Of a DNA stretch of 64,000 nucleotides, positions 34,656 through 44,055 are shown in pieces. Source of the stretch: JANQEU01 sp965228045 (lineage in GTDB: Bacteria > Bacteroidota > Bacteroidia > Cytophagales > Cyclobacteriaceae); the NCBI GenBank assembly GCA_965228045.1, contig OZ245789.1:4774001-4838000 (forward strand), given 5' to 3'. Numbering within the stretch: the stretch's first letter is position 1; every line of letters begins with the position of its first letter. The notes beneath the pieces are model-generated. The model was given only the letters and a program-made list of their open reading frames with translations. It was not told the DNA's origin and did no database searches. The position numbers and the translations under genes are program-made.

Positions 34656-35306
34656 ATGAAAAGTGTCTTATTGCTGGTCAAAAAAGATTACCAGGTCGAT
34701 TTTCGGCAAAAGTACCCAATTATGGGAATTGGGCTTTACGTTTTATGTACAATCTACCTAACCTATTTGACGTTCCATGGTGTAATTGATCGAACTACCT
34801 GGAATGGCATCTTGTGGATTGTAGTGTTGTTTACTTCTGTAACTGCCATGGGGAAAAGTTTCGGACAGGAAGATGATCGATCCCTTTATTATTATTACCT
34901 CGCGAAACCGCAAATTATTTTGCTTTCAAAATACATCTATGCCATTGGATATCAGCTGATACTCTTAGCTTTAGTACTTTTCACTTTTATTCTTTTTAAT
35001 GGAAATCCTATAGGCAACTTTTTCCCGTTCTTCTTAAACCTTGCTACAGGAGGATTGGGTCTTGCTATAACATTTACAATGGTTTCTGCAATAGCTACAA
35101 AAAGTGGAGAAAAGTCAGTGATGATGGCAATTCTTGGGTTCCCGCTCACCATTCCTATTTTGGTTCTTTCTTTGAATAATTCGAAACAGCTATTACTTGG
35201 CGCTGGATTCAGTGACATCTCCGGTAACTACTTTACACTCCTGTCTACGATAGTTATTATCATTGCAATCTCATTTATTCTATTCCCCTATAGCTGGAAA
35301 AATTAA
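34656..35306 (+). CDS. ccmB: Heme exporter protein CcmB
   Basis: The 216 residues form about six membrane helices after an N-terminal KKDYQVDFRQKYPIMGIGLYV stretch typical of CcmB in Bacteroidota, with DDRSLYYYYLAKPQIILLSKY in the first cytoplasmic loop. CcmB is the permease partner of the CcmA ATPase in cytochrome c maturation system I. ccmA is not in the window. It is followed directly by ccmC (TAATG overlap) in a five-gene ccm operon. Confidence 0.9.
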   Translation: MKSVLLLVKKDYQVDFRQKYPIMGIGLYVLCTIYLTYLTFHGVIDRTTWNGILWIVVLFTSVTAMGKSFGQEDDRSLYYYYLAKPQIILLSKYIYAIGYQLILLALVLFTFILFNGNPIGNFFPFFLNLATGGLGLAITFTMVSAIATKSGEKSVMMAILGFPLTIPILVLSLNNSKQLLLGAGFSDISGNYFTLLSTIVIIIAISFILFPYSWKN

Positions 35307-35980
35307 TGGATTATCTCATCAAAACGAATTGGTGGAAATGGTTGTCTGTGATTCTGTTGACTTACACAGTAGTAGGTGGATTGTTAATGGAAGTTCCGCG
35401 ATTGGCAATTTTAAACGAGACAGTTAGAAATCTCTATTTTCATGTTCCAATGTGGTTTAGTATGATCCTGTTGTTCTGTTTTTCAGTATATCACGCCCTT
35501 CGGTATCTGGCAAGCAAAAATCTTGAACAGGATGCCTTTAGCAGGGACTTCGTGGAAATAGGTATTCTATTCGGAATATTGGGGTTGGTAACCGGCATGA
35601 TTTGGGCAAATTACACCTGGGGTGAGCCCTGGAGCAACGACCCAAAACAAAACGGATCTGCCATCGCAATGCTGATCTATTTCGCCTATGTCATTCTAAG
35701 AGGTTCAATCTCCGATGACCATCAAAGGGCAAGGATCAGCGCAGTGTTTAACATACTTGCATTTGCCACTATGATTCCTTTGCTTTTTATACTTCCCAGA
35801 CTTGCCGACAGCCTTCATCCCGGTAATGGCGGAAATCCAGGTTTTAATGCTTACGATCTGGATAATCGAATGAGGTTGGTTTTCTACCCGGCCGTTATAG
35901 GATGGTTTTTACTTGGGGCATGGATTGTAACGGTAAGATCGCGATTGTCCAGAATCGAAATTAAAAAGGATTATGAATAA
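35306..35980 (+). CDS. ccmC: Cytochrome c maturation protein CcmC
   Basis: The 224-residue membrane protein has about six helices and the heme-handling WWD-type loop WANYTWGEPWSNDPKQNG (near residue 105), flanked by conserved His residues (NLYFHVPMW and the later RLADSLHPGNGG region). CcmC presents heme to CcmE on the periplasmic side. It overlaps the ccmD-like gene by 8 bp. Confidence 0.93.
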   Translation: MDYLIKTNWWKWLSVILLTYTVVGGLLMEVPRLAILNETVRNLYFHVPMWFSMILLFCFSVYHALRYLASKNLEQDAFSRDFVEIGILFGILGLVTGMIWANYTWGEPWSNDPKQNGSAIAMLIYFAYVILRGSISDDHQRARISAVFNILAFATMIPLLFILPRLADSLHPGNGGNPGFNAYDLDNRMRLVFYPAVIGWFLLGAWIVTVRSRLSRIEIKKDYE

Positions 35981-36188
35981 GATAATCACTTGGATACTAC
36001 TGTTTTTGGCATCTTTTTGGGTTAGTGCCCAATCAGAAGTTCAAATGGCTGAGGATTTTAGAGGTGAGGGGAAAATTTATGTTGTAGTTATGGTAATTTT
36101 GGCCATACTATTTGGAATATTTTTCACGCTTTGGCGGTTAGATAAGAAACTGACTCAGTTGGAGAACAGATCAAAAGAGGAAGAATGA
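35973..36188 (+). CDS. CcmD-like small membrane protein
   Basis: A 71-residue protein with an N-terminal hydrophobic segment ending at VSAQ, which looks like a cleavable signal or first helix. A central membrane helix follows (IYVVVMVILAILFGIFFTLW) and then a charged tail. Its size, topology and position between ccmC and ccmE match the CcmD family of Bacteroidota, which stabilises the CcmABC-CcmE heme-release complex. Sequence identity to classical CcmD is low, so the call relies on context. Confidence 0.75.
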   Translation: MNKIITWILLFLASFWVSAQSEVQMAEDFRGEGKIYVVVMVILAILFGIFFTLWRLDKKLTQLENRSKEEE

Positions 36189-36589
36189 AAAAGTCACACA
36201 TTTTGGGAATCGTCGTTATCGCTATCTGTATCGGTATCATTGCCTCTACAGCTGGGGATGCAAGCAGCTATGTCTCCTTCAAGGAAGCTAAGGTGATGGC
36301 CACGTCAGACACGGGTAGTAAAATTCATGTGGTGGGTATTCTGAAGAAAGATAAACAAGGCCAAATAATTGGCATCGAAGAATCTCCGGATAAGTTGTCA
36401 TTTCGATTCAGGATGGTAGATGAGAACGGGCAGGAGCAGATAGTCCTGCATGCCAATCCCATCCCCCAGGATTTTGATAAATCGGAACAGGTTGTTGTCG
36501 TTGGCGGATATAATGGAGAAGCTTTTATTGCGGACAAAATACTTCTTAAGTGTCCATCCAAGTACCAGGAAGAGGAGTTGAGGATATAA
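36185..36589 (+). CDS. ccmE: Heme chaperone CcmE, CxxxY variant
   Basis: The 134-residue protein has an N-terminal membrane anchor (ILGIVVIAICIGIIAST) and an OB-fold domain (IHVVGILKKD, then LSFRFRMVDE). In classical CcmE the heme-binding His lies in an HxxxY motif. Here the corresponding site is Cys123-Pro-Ser-Lys-Tyr127, a CxxxY motif. Such variants are known from archaea and some bacteria that lack CcmH. It takes heme from CcmC and delivers it to CcmF. It overlaps the ccmD-like gene by 4 bp. Confidence 0.88.
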   Translation: MKKSHILGIVVIAICIGIIASTAGDASSYVSFKEAKVMATSDTGSKIHVVGILKKDKQGQIIGIEESPDKLSFRFRMVDENGQEQIVLHANPIPQDFDKSEQVVVVGGYNGEAFIADKILLKCPSKYQEEELRI

Positions 36590-36590
36590 A

Positions 36591-39107
36591 ATGGTGCACT
36601 ATTTCATAGGCTACCTGGGACATTTCCTGGTTATCACTGCTTTTGTATCGGCAATCATAGCAACATATGCCTTTTTCAAATCGACAAAAACGGAGGATGA
36701 AAGCTGGCAAAAGTTCGCAAAATATAGCTACTATGTCCATTGCATAGCGATCGTGGGTGTTTTGGTCACCCTCTTTATGATCATAAATCTTAAATATTTT
36801 GAATATCACTATGCCTGGAACTACAGCTCAAAATTTCTCCCGATTTACTACCAAATATCCAGTTTTTGGAATGGTCAGGAAGGCGCATTCCTTCTTTGGA
36901 TGTTCTGGAACATAATCCTTGGTCTGGTACTCCTGCACACTAACAAATTTTGGAAACCTTCGGTGATGACTGTAATGTCTGTCAACCAGGTCTTTCTGAC
37001 TTCAATGATCCTGGGTGTGGTCGTTTTTAATGCAAAGTTTGGAAGCTCGCCGTTTCTCCTTCTGCGTGAGGTGCTTCAGGACAATATATTTAAAATTAAT
37101 CCTGACTTCGTACCCGCAGACGGAAATGGGCTGAATCCGTTACTCCAAAATTACTGGATGGTGATACATCCGCCCACATTATTTCTTGGTTTTGCCTCCA
37201 CAGTAGTCCCATTTGCTTTTGCCATTGCAGGATTGTGGCAGGGAAAGTTCCGGGAGTGGATTCGGCCTGCTTTACCATGGGCTCAGTTTTCTGCGCTGAT
37301 CCTGGGTATTGGTATCCTGATGGGTGCATATTGGGCATATGAAACACTCAACTTTGGTGGCTATTGGAACTGGGATCCTGTGGAGAATGCCATATTTGTT
37401 CCGTGGCTAACGTTGGTAGCTTCCATGCATACCATGATTGCTTATCGCAAAAATGAAACAGCATTAAAGGTATCGATGATCCTTGTGGTCGCGACTTACA
37501 TTCTTATACTCTATTCCACATTTCTCACCCGTAGTGGCATTCTCGGTGAATCGTCCGTTCATTCATTTACCGACCTGGGCCTATCCGGGCAATTACTCAT
37601 TTTTCTAAGTGTTTTTGGTGTTTTTTCAATTGCTTTGATGGCATTGAGATGGAAAAATATTCCTCAGACAGACCAGGAAGTTTCCACTTATTCAAGGGAG
37701 TTCTGGATATTTATGGGAGCCACCATTCTCTGTCTTATGGCCTTTCAGGTGATCATACCAACATCCATCCCCGTCTGGAACGAGATCGGGCAGTTCTTTG
37801 GCATGTCAGGAAATATCGCTCCGCCAACGGAACCTGTGGAATTTTACTCAAAATATCAGCTTTGGTTTGCCATCGCACTGGCAATACTCTCGGGGACGGG
37901 GCAGTTTTTTTGGTGGAAAAAAATTGATCCTGCTAAACTCTGGGAAGAAGTAAAAGTCCCGATAATCATAAGTTTACTCATCAGTGGTTTGGTCTTCATG
38001 CTCTCAGGAGTTGACAGATTGGACTACATGCTTTTACTTACGGCATGCGTGTATTCGGTAGCTGCAAATGCCAAAATCTTACTCGGACTCAAAAGAACGA
38101 ATCTAAAGCTATCGGGAGGATCCATCACGCATATTGGAATCGCTCTTATGCTGATTGGTATTCTTTACTCATCCGGTTATTCCAAAATCATCTCTAAAAA
38201 CAATACCGGACTGTTGTGGAGCAAGGAGTTTCCCGATGATATGAATCAAAATAACTTGCTGCTTTTTCAGAATGAACCTCGGCAGATGGGTGATTATAGT
38301 CTGGTTTATAATGGCTTACGCAAGAAAATTGAAAATTTAGGATTCGTCGATGCCCAATACCTTCAGCCAACATCCGAGTTGCTTAAAATGAAGGTAGTCA
38401 GAAACATTGAGAAAGACGGTGAGCTTCTGGCCAGGGCTGGTGATACGGTCAATATTACAAATCCAGAGAATAACTACTTCGAGGTCACCTATGAGAAAAG
38501 TAATGGAAAGTCCTTTAAGTTATATCCCAGGATTCAGATCAATAAGCTAATGGGGACACTCTCCTCCCCGGACATAAACAGAACACTGACTGCAGACCTT
38601 TATACACACATTAGTAACCTGCCTGATCCGGAAGAACCTGTTCAATGGAGTGAAATGAAGGAAGAGAAAGTGCGGGTGGGACAAAATTTCTTCATCAACG
38701 ACTTTGTAGCTGAATTTACCCGTATGGAAAGAGTAGGTGAAGTGAATGGAGTACCGCTCGAAGACGAGGATGTAGCTGTTAAAGCCGTAATTACCATAAA
38801 AGCTGAGCAGAAGGACTACGTCGCCGAACCTATCTATGTTATTAAAGATCAAATGGCCGGAAGGATACCTGCCGAGGTAAGGGACGTAGCTTCAAAAATT
38901 ACAATTTTAAGTATTCACCCTGAAGAGGACAGCTTCACTTTTGGTATAAATACAAGCCAGAAAGACTGGATCATACTTGAAGCGGTAGAAAAACCCTGGA
39001 TCAACATTCTGTGGACAGGTACCCTACTACTCACTCTTGGATTTTTTGTGGCGATAGTAAGAAGATACAATGAATTCAAAAGCCGGAGAGATAAAGGCCT
39101 GGAATAA
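36591..39107 (+). CDS. ccmF: Cytochrome c heme lyase CcmF
   Basis: The 838 residues contain many membrane helices. An N-terminal WNGQEGAFLLWMFWN is followed by the conserved HPPTLFLGFAS and then the WWD-type domain FGGYWNWDPVENAIFVPWL near residue 260. A large periplasmic domain (about residues 530-800) precedes the final helix. CcmF transfers heme from CcmE to the CxxCH of apocytochromes. No ccmG, ccmH or ccmI follows, consistent with the CxxxY-type CcmE. Confidence 0.94.
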   Translation: MVHYFIGYLGHFLVITAFVSAIIATYAFFKSTKTEDESWQKFAKYSYYVHCIAIVGVLVTLFMIINLKYFEYHYAWNYSSKFLPIYYQISSFWNGQEGAFLLWMFWNIILGLVLLHTNKFWKPSVMTVMSVNQVFLTSMILGVVVFNAKFGSSPFLLLREVLQDNIFKINPDFVPADGNGLNPLLQNYWMVIHPPTLFLGFASTVVPFAFAIAGLWQGKFREWIRPALPWAQFSALILGIGILMGAYWAYETLNFGGYWNWDPVENAIFVPWLTLVASMHTMIAYRKNETALKVSMILVVATYILILYSTFLTRSGILGESSVHSFTDLGLSGQLLIFLSVFGVFSIALMALRWKNIPQTDQEVSTYSREFWIFMGATILCLMAFQVIIPTSIPVWNEIGQFFGMSGNIAPPTEPVEFYSKYQLWFAIALAILSGTGQFFWWKKIDPAKLWEEVKVPIIISLLISGLVFMLSGVDRLDYMLLLTACVYSVAANAKILLGLKRTNLKLSGGSITHIGIALMLIGILYSSGYSKIISKNNTGLLWSKEFPDDMNQNNLLLFQNEPRQMGDYSLVYNGLRKKIENLGFVDAQYLQPTSELLKMKVVRNIEKDGELLARAGDTVNITNPENNYFEVTYEKSNGKSFKLYPRIQINKLMGTLSSPDINRTLTADLYTHISNLPDPEEPVQWSEMKEEKVRVGQNFFINDFVAEFTRMERVGEVNGVPLEDEDVAVKAVITIKAEQKDYVAEPIYVIKDQMAGRIPAEVRDVASKITILSIHPEEDSFTFGINTSQKDWIILEAVEKPWINILWTGTLLLTLGFFVAIVRRYNEFKSRRDKGLE

Positions 39108-39154
39108 CACGATAAAATCCAACATATTTTCTGTTTCCTGCGTCATTACTAGCA

Positions 39155-40012
39155 ATGAACCAATTAGGCAAAGGAGTCTTAGGCTTTTTGAAGATCACCA
39201 GGATTCCAAATCTTGTTGTAATAGGCTTAATACAGATCCTAGCAGGGAGGTACATTCTGGAGCGTCCTTTTTCTGATATCGTGGACCTCCGGTTTAGTTT
39301 ATTAATTCTATCTACCCTTATGATTGCGGGTGCTGGCTATATTATCAATGATTACTATGATCAGAAGATTGATATGATCAACAGGCCAAACAAGGTTGTG
39401 GTGGGCATCACCTTGAAAAGGAGGATGGCCTTAATTTTCCATTTTTTCATGAACTCATTTGCCATTATAATCGGAGTGTACATTGATCCGGTTATCGGCT
39501 TGATCCATATCCTTTCAAGCTTCAGTCTGTGGTATTATTCGAATTCGCTCCGAAGGCTTCCATTCGTTGGGAATCTGACAATAGCCGCTTTGTCAGGTAT
39601 GGTATTTCTGGTGGTGGGGATATTTTTCAGACAATCGGAATCGATTGTTATGGTCTACGCACTTTTTGCCTTTATCATTACCTTAATTCGAGAAATCATC
39701 AAGGATATTGAGGATGTGAAAGGTGAATCGGCATTTGGTTGCAGTACCATTCCGGTTGTTTGGGGTATCAGAGGGGCTAAACTCATCATTCTGATAATCG
39801 GAATAGTCGGATCAGCTTTCCTTGGCTATTTCTTGCTGGAAATGGCTAATTTTTTTATCAGACTTTTCTTTTTAGGTATGATGCCGCTTCTGATTTGGTT
39901 TCTAATTGTGTTAATAAGATCCGATACTCAGCGCCAATACTACAGGTTGCATATTGCAAGCAATTGGATCATATTACTCGGCATGGTAAGTATAGTTTTC
40001 ATCAATGGATAA
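39155..40012 (+). CDS. UbiA-family prenyltransferase
   Basis: The 285-residue integral membrane protein has about eight helices and the two Asp-rich motifs of the family: NDYYDQKID (Asn65, Asp66, Asp69, Asp73) and a second at IKDIEDVKGE. NRPNKVV after motif 1 resembles (geranylgeranyl)glycerol-phosphate or menaquinone-type enzymes. It transfers a polyprenyl group from a diphosphate, but the acceptor cannot be told from the sequence. It lies between ccmF and purN and overlaps purN by 8 bp. Confidence 0.85.
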   Translation: MNQLGKGVLGFLKITRIPNLVVIGLIQILAGRYILERPFSDIVDLRFSLLILSTLMIAGAGYIINDYYDQKIDMINRPNKVVVGITLKRRMALIFHFFMNSFAIIIGVYIDPVIGLIHILSSFSLWYYSNSLRRLPFVGNLTIAALSGMVFLVVGIFFRQSESIVMVYALFAFIITLIREIIKDIEDVKGESAFGCSTIPVVWGIRGAKLIILIIGIVGSAFLGYFLLEMANFFIRLFFLGMMPLLIWFLIVLIRSDTQRQYYRLHIASNWIILLGMVSIVFING

Positions 40013-40592
40013 GATCAAAGTGGCAATCCTGGCATCGGGAAGTGGTTCGAATGCCGAAAACCTGGCCAGATATTTTGCAGGCCACCCAAGAATTCAAATT
40101 TCCGATATTCTTTCCAACAAGGCTGAAGCTTACGTATTGACCAGGTCAAAAGAGCTTGGAATACCTGCATCAGTTTTTTCAAAAACAGATTTGGAAAGTG
40201 GGGATGTCTCAAAAACACTAAGAAGTAAGAATGTTAAATTCATAATTTTAGCCGGTTTCCTGCTAAAAATTCCAACACAATTTATCTCCGATTACGAAGG
40301 CAAGATCATAAATATCCATCCAAGTTTATTACCTGCATATGGAGGGAAAGGTATGTATGGCTCGCGGGTTCACGAAGCGGTAATAAGTAACAGAGAATCA
40401 AAATCAGGGATTACCATTCATCTGGTTACACAAAACTACGACGAAGGACCTATTTTGGCCCAACACGAATGTCCCGTAATTCCTGGAGATGACGCAGAAT
40501 CACTGGCAGCCAAAGTGCATGAACTTGAATATCATTATTTTCCACCCACAGTGAAGGATTATATTCTAAAATCCATCCGCGACGAGTCTTAA
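40005..40592 (+). CDS. purN: Phosphoribosylglycinamide formyltransferase
   Basis: The 195 residues start KIKVAILASGSGSNAENLARYF and include FIILAGFLLKIP, the active-site region INIHPSLLPAYGGKGMYG (Asn-His) and HLVTQNYDEGPILAQ with the catalytic Asp. It formylates GAR with 10-formyl-THF in purine synthesis. The length is normal for PurN. purH follows after 38 bases, so two of the formyl-transfer steps of the pathway are adjacent. Confidence 0.96.
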   Translation: MDKIKVAILASGSGSNAENLARYFAGHPRIQISDILSNKAEAYVLTRSKELGIPASVFSKTDLESGDVSKTLRSKNVKFIILAGFLLKIPTQFISDYEGKIINIHPSLLPAYGGKGMYGSRVHEAVISNRESKSGITIHLVTQNYDEGPILAQHECPVIPGDDAESLAAKVHELEYHYFPPTVKDYILKSIRDES

Positions 40593-40606
40593 AAGTTATA
40601 CTTTTG
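40591..40606 (+). promoter_or_regulatory. Possible purH promoter -7 element with small inverted repeat
   Basis: TACTTTTG (40599-40606) matches TAnnTTTG exactly and lies 24 bases before the purH ATG. It is embedded in a perfect inverted repeat AAAAGT-TAT-ACTTTT (40591-40605). No TTG occurs at the expected -33 distance, so promoter activity is uncertain. Confidence 0.35.
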
Positions 40607-40630
40607 CCGTTTGTTTTTTAGAGACCACCC

Positions 40631-42160
40631 ATGAACGAAAAATCCATTAAGTCAGCCTTGATTTCTGTTTTTCACAAAGATGGACTTGATCCAATAGTGA
40701 AGAAACTTCATGATCTTGGTGTGACATTATACTCCACAGGAGGCACTTACGACTTTATTCAAAACCTCAATATTCCGGTAACTTCCGTAGAGGATATCAC
40801 CCATTATCCTTCCATTTTCGGAGGGAGGGTAAAAACACTGCACCCAAAGGTATTTGGTGGAATTCTCAATCGCAGAGACAATAAGTCCGATACGGAAGAA
40901 AAGAATAAACATGACATCCCGGACATCGACCTGGTCATCGTGGATCTTTATCCTTTTGAGGAAACTGTAGCCAGCCCGGGTGCAACAGAATCTGATATTA
41001 TCGAAAAGATTGATATCGGTGGTATCGCCCTTATCCGTGGAGCGGCGAAGAATTTTAATGATGTATTGATCGTACCTTCTGTGAAATACTACCAGGAGCT
41101 ATTGAGTATTCTGGAGGATCAAAACGGTGCGACCACCCTTGCTCAAAGAAAAAGCTTTGCGATGCGAGCATTTGATGTGTCTTCTCATTACGACACAGCG
41201 ATTTTCAATTATATGAATGATAGAGAAGAGTCAGGCTCCTTTAAAGTCGCTTTTCAAAATGCAAAAGTCCTGCGGTACGGAGAAAACCCTCATCAGAAAG
41301 GAAGGTTTTATGGGGACCTGTCCACCTATTTTGATCAACTACACGGCAAAGAAATAAGTTATAACAACCTCATTGACATTGAGGCAGCCATTCAACTTAT
41401 TTCAGAGTTCGAAGAGAAAGTAGCATTCGGAATTCTTAAACATAATAACGCTTGCGGCTTTGCGATAGCGGAATCTGTAAAAACAGCTTATGAAAAGGCT
41501 CTTGAAGCAGATCCAACCTCTGCATTTGGCGGAATACTTGTGACCAATGAAATAATAGATTCCGAGGCGGCAAAAATTATAAATGATCTGTTTTGTGAAG
41601 TGATTATCACGCCTGGTTTTGATGATGCTGGCCTGGACCTATTGAAATCAAAAAAGAACCGGATTATTCTCAAATTAAAAAAGTATTTCGATCAGGACGT
41701 TCAGTTTCGTTCTATGCTGAATGGTGTCATTGTCCAGGATTACAATTCAAAAATTGATGGTGAAGGTGATCTTAAAGTAGTAACAAAATCGACCCCTGAC
41801 AAATCGGAAATTCGGGACCTTTTGTTTGCTTCGAGGATTTGTAAAAACACAAAATCAAACACCATCGTACTGGCTGCCGGAAATCAAATGCTGGCGAGCG
41901 GGGTGGGTCAAACTTCCCGTGTGGATGCTCTTGAGCAAGCCATCGCAAAGGCCAAAAAGTTTAATTTTCAATTAGAAGGTGCAGTTATGGCCTCTGACGC
42001 ATTTTTTCCTTTCCCAGATTGCGTCGAAATTGCAGGAAAAGAAGGAATAAAAGCGATAATCCAGCCAGGAGGATCCATAAAAGATCAACTTTCTATCGAT
42101 GCCTGCGATGAAAAAGGCATGGCGATGGTGTTCACTGGATTCAGACATTTTAAACACTAA
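40631..42160 (+). CDS. purH: Bifunctional AICAR transformylase/IMP cyclohydrolase
   Basis: The 509-residue protein has the N-terminal cyclohydrolase domain (ALISVFHKDGL, LYSTGGTYDF, GGRVKTLHPKVFGGIL). The C-terminal transformylase domain has LRYGENPHQKGRFYG, KHNNACGFAIAE and the end SDAFFPFPD with VIQPGGSIKDQ. It performs the last two steps of purine synthesis to IMP. The length is normal and no frame problem is visible. Confidence 0.97.
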   Translation: MNEKSIKSALISVFHKDGLDPIVKKLHDLGVTLYSTGGTYDFIQNLNIPVTSVEDITHYPSIFGGRVKTLHPKVFGGILNRRDNKSDTEEKNKHDIPDIDLVIVDLYPFEETVASPGATESDIIEKIDIGGIALIRGAAKNFNDVLIVPSVKYYQELLSILEDQNGATTLAQRKSFAMRAFDVSSHYDTAIFNYMNDREESGSFKVAFQNAKVLRYGENPHQKGRFYGDLSTYFDQLHGKEISYNNLIDIEAAIQLISEFEEKVAFGILKHNNACGFAIAESVKTAYEKALEADPTSAFGGILVTNEIIDSEAAKIINDLFCEVIITPGFDDAGLDLLKSKKNRIILKLKKYFDQDVQFRSMLNGVIVQDYNSKIDGEGDLKVVTKSTPDKSEIRDLLFASRICKNTKSNTIVLAAGNQMLASGVGQTSRVDALEQAIAKAKKFNFQLEGAVMASDAFFPFPDCVEIAGKEGIKAIIQPGGSIKDQLSIDACDEKGMAMVFTGFRHFKH

Positions 42161-42219
42161 AAAATTTCTTTTAAAAACTAATTATTAACTTCAAGCGAAT
42201 ATAATTCCAGTATAGCCAA

Positions 42220-43248
42220 ATGGGTCTTTTTGATTTCTTTTCAAGTGACATAGCAATAGATTTAGGTACTGCTAATACCCTGATAATCAATAAGGATAAG
42301 GTCGTTGTAGACGAACCTTCCATTATTGCCATCGACAAGAACACAAACAAGGTGCTCGCGATCGGTCGGGAAGCCATGCAGATGCATGAAAAGACCCATG
42401 AAAACATCAAAACGATCAGGCCTCTAAAGGACGGTGTGATAGCGGACTTCCATGCTGCTGAGCACATGATTCGTGGGATGATTCGGATGATCGAAGGAAA
42501 CAATAAGAAATTTTTTCCTTCCTCTCACAGGATGGTGATTTGCATACCTTCCGGAATTACGGAGGTTGAAAAAAGAGCTGTTCGTGACAGCGCGGAGCAT
42601 GCAGGAGCGAAAGAAGTTTATATGATACATGAGCCAATAGCCGCGGCAATTGGAATTGGTCTCAATATCCAACAGCCTATTGGATCTATGATCGTGGATA
42701 TTGGAGGGGGAACTACTGAGATCGCCGTGATTGCATTGTCAGGAATTGTCGCTGATCAATCGATTAGGGTGGCTGGAGATTCCTTCAATAAGGATATTCT
42801 TGACTATATGCGTCGCCAGCATAATCTTCTGATCGGAGAAAGGACAGCGGAAAGGGTCAAAATAGAAGTTGGCTCAGCACTTACAGAATTGGACGAGGGT
42901 CCTGAGGATTATGAGATACGCGGCAGGGATCTGATGACCGGAATACCAAAAATTATTAAGATCTCCTATTCGGAGATCGCTTTTGCCATTGACAAATCCG
43001 TCTCAAAGATCGAGGAGGCCGTGCTCAAGGCATTGGAGATCTCACCACCCGAGTTGTCTGCGGATATTTATGACAATGGTATCTATCTGACCGGAGGTGG
43101 TGCTTTACTCCGTGGACTGGATCGTCGGCTTAGCATGAAAACCAAACTACCAATTCACATTGCAGAAGATCCTTTGAGGGCAGTAGTGCGTGGCACTGGT
43201 CTCTCTTTAAAAAATCTGGAAACTTATAAAGCGGTTTTGATGACATAG
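42220..43248 (+). CDS. mreB: Rod shape-determining protein MreB
   Basis: The 342-residue actin homologue has AIDLGTANTLI (phosphate 1), IPSGITEVEKRAVRDSAEHAG, HEPIAAAIG, VDIGGGTTEIAVI (phosphate 2) and the C-terminal LTGGGALLRGLD. It forms membrane-associated filaments that guide lateral wall synthesis. It is the first gene of mreB-C-D-mrdA-rodA. The 59-base gap after purH has no clear promoter. Confidence 0.97.
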   Translation: MGLFDFFSSDIAIDLGTANTLIINKDKVVVDEPSIIAIDKNTNKVLAIGREAMQMHEKTHENIKTIRPLKDGVIADFHAAEHMIRGMIRMIEGNNKKFFPSSHRMVICIPSGITEVEKRAVRDSAEHAGAKEVYMIHEPIAAAIGIGLNIQQPIGSMIVDIGGGTTEIAVIALSGIVADQSIRVAGDSFNKDILDYMRRQHNLLIGERTAERVKIEVGSALTELDEGPEDYEIRGRDLMTGIPKIIKISYSEIAFAIDKSVSKIEEAVLKALEISPPELSADIYDNGIYLTGGGALLRGLDRRLSMKTKLPIHIAEDPLRAVVRGTGLSLKNLETYKAVLMT

Positions 43249-44055
43249 ATGCAGCGTCTATTATCACTACTATATCAGTATAGAGTTTTTTTCTTTTTTT
43301 TATTTTTAGAGGTAGTCAGTCTTTGGCTAATTACAACTTATAATAATTTTTATAATGCATTTCTCTTCAACTCTTCCAACCAGCTTGCCGGCACCATACA
43401 GTTGGCCACGGGAAATACGCGTGATTACCTGGAATTAAAGGAAACTAATAAAAGACTGGCAGAGGAAAATGCCTTTCTAAGGAAGCAGCTCTTTGAGTAC
43501 AGTGCCCTGACCGATGGGCCAGACACTCTTTATAACAGGTTTTCTGTGATCCCTGCCCGGGTTGTTAACAATGACTTCAAACGAAGTGCGAATTATATCA
43601 CCATTGATAAAGGAGAAAGAAATGGCTTGGAACCAGGGATGGGTGTGATTTCCGATAATGGTATCATTGGTTCAATTAAGTCTACTTCCGGACGCTTTTC
43701 TACTGTCACATCACTCCTTCATCAAAACCAACTGATCTCAAGTGAGATCAAAAGCACCGGAACTCTTTGTACTACACAATGGGATGCATCCGATCCCACA
43801 CATTCCAAAGTGCGTTTCATCCCCCGGCACATCCCCATCAATGTAGGTGATACTATAGTTACTTCCGGATTCAATTCCACCTTCCCCCCCGGGTTGAACA
43901 TCGGAGTTGTTTCCTCATATGAGCTGGCCGATGAGTCTATTTTTTATGATGTCACAATAGAATTGGTAAATGACTTTTCATCAATTCGAAACGTGTATGT
44001 GATAAGAGACTTCTGGTCAAATGAAAAAGATAGCTTAGAACAAGTAAATGAGTAG
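43249..44055 (+). CDS. mreC: Rod shape-determining protein MreC
   Basis: The 268 residues have an N-terminal membrane helix (residues 12-30), a short coiled coil (LELKETNKRLAEENAFLRKQ) and the beta-rich periplasmic domain with KGERNGLEPGMGVISDNGIIG and DTIVTSGFNSTFPPG. It scaffolds the elongasome by linking MreB, MreD and PBP2. It begins immediately after the mreB stop and overlaps mreD by 8 bp. Confidence 0.94.
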   Translation: MQRLLSLLYQYRVFFFFLFLEVVSLWLITTYNNFYNAFLFNSSNQLAGTIQLATGNTRDYLELKETNKRLAEENAFLRKQLFEYSALTDGPDTLYNRFSVIPARVVNNDFKRSANYITIDKGERNGLEPGMGVISDNGIIGSIKSTSGRFSTVTSLLHQNQLISSEIKSTGTLCTTQWDASDPTHSKVRFIPRHIPINVGDTIVTSGFNSTFPPGLNIGVVSSYELADESIFYDVTIELVNDFSSIRNVYVIRDFWSNEKDSLEQVNE

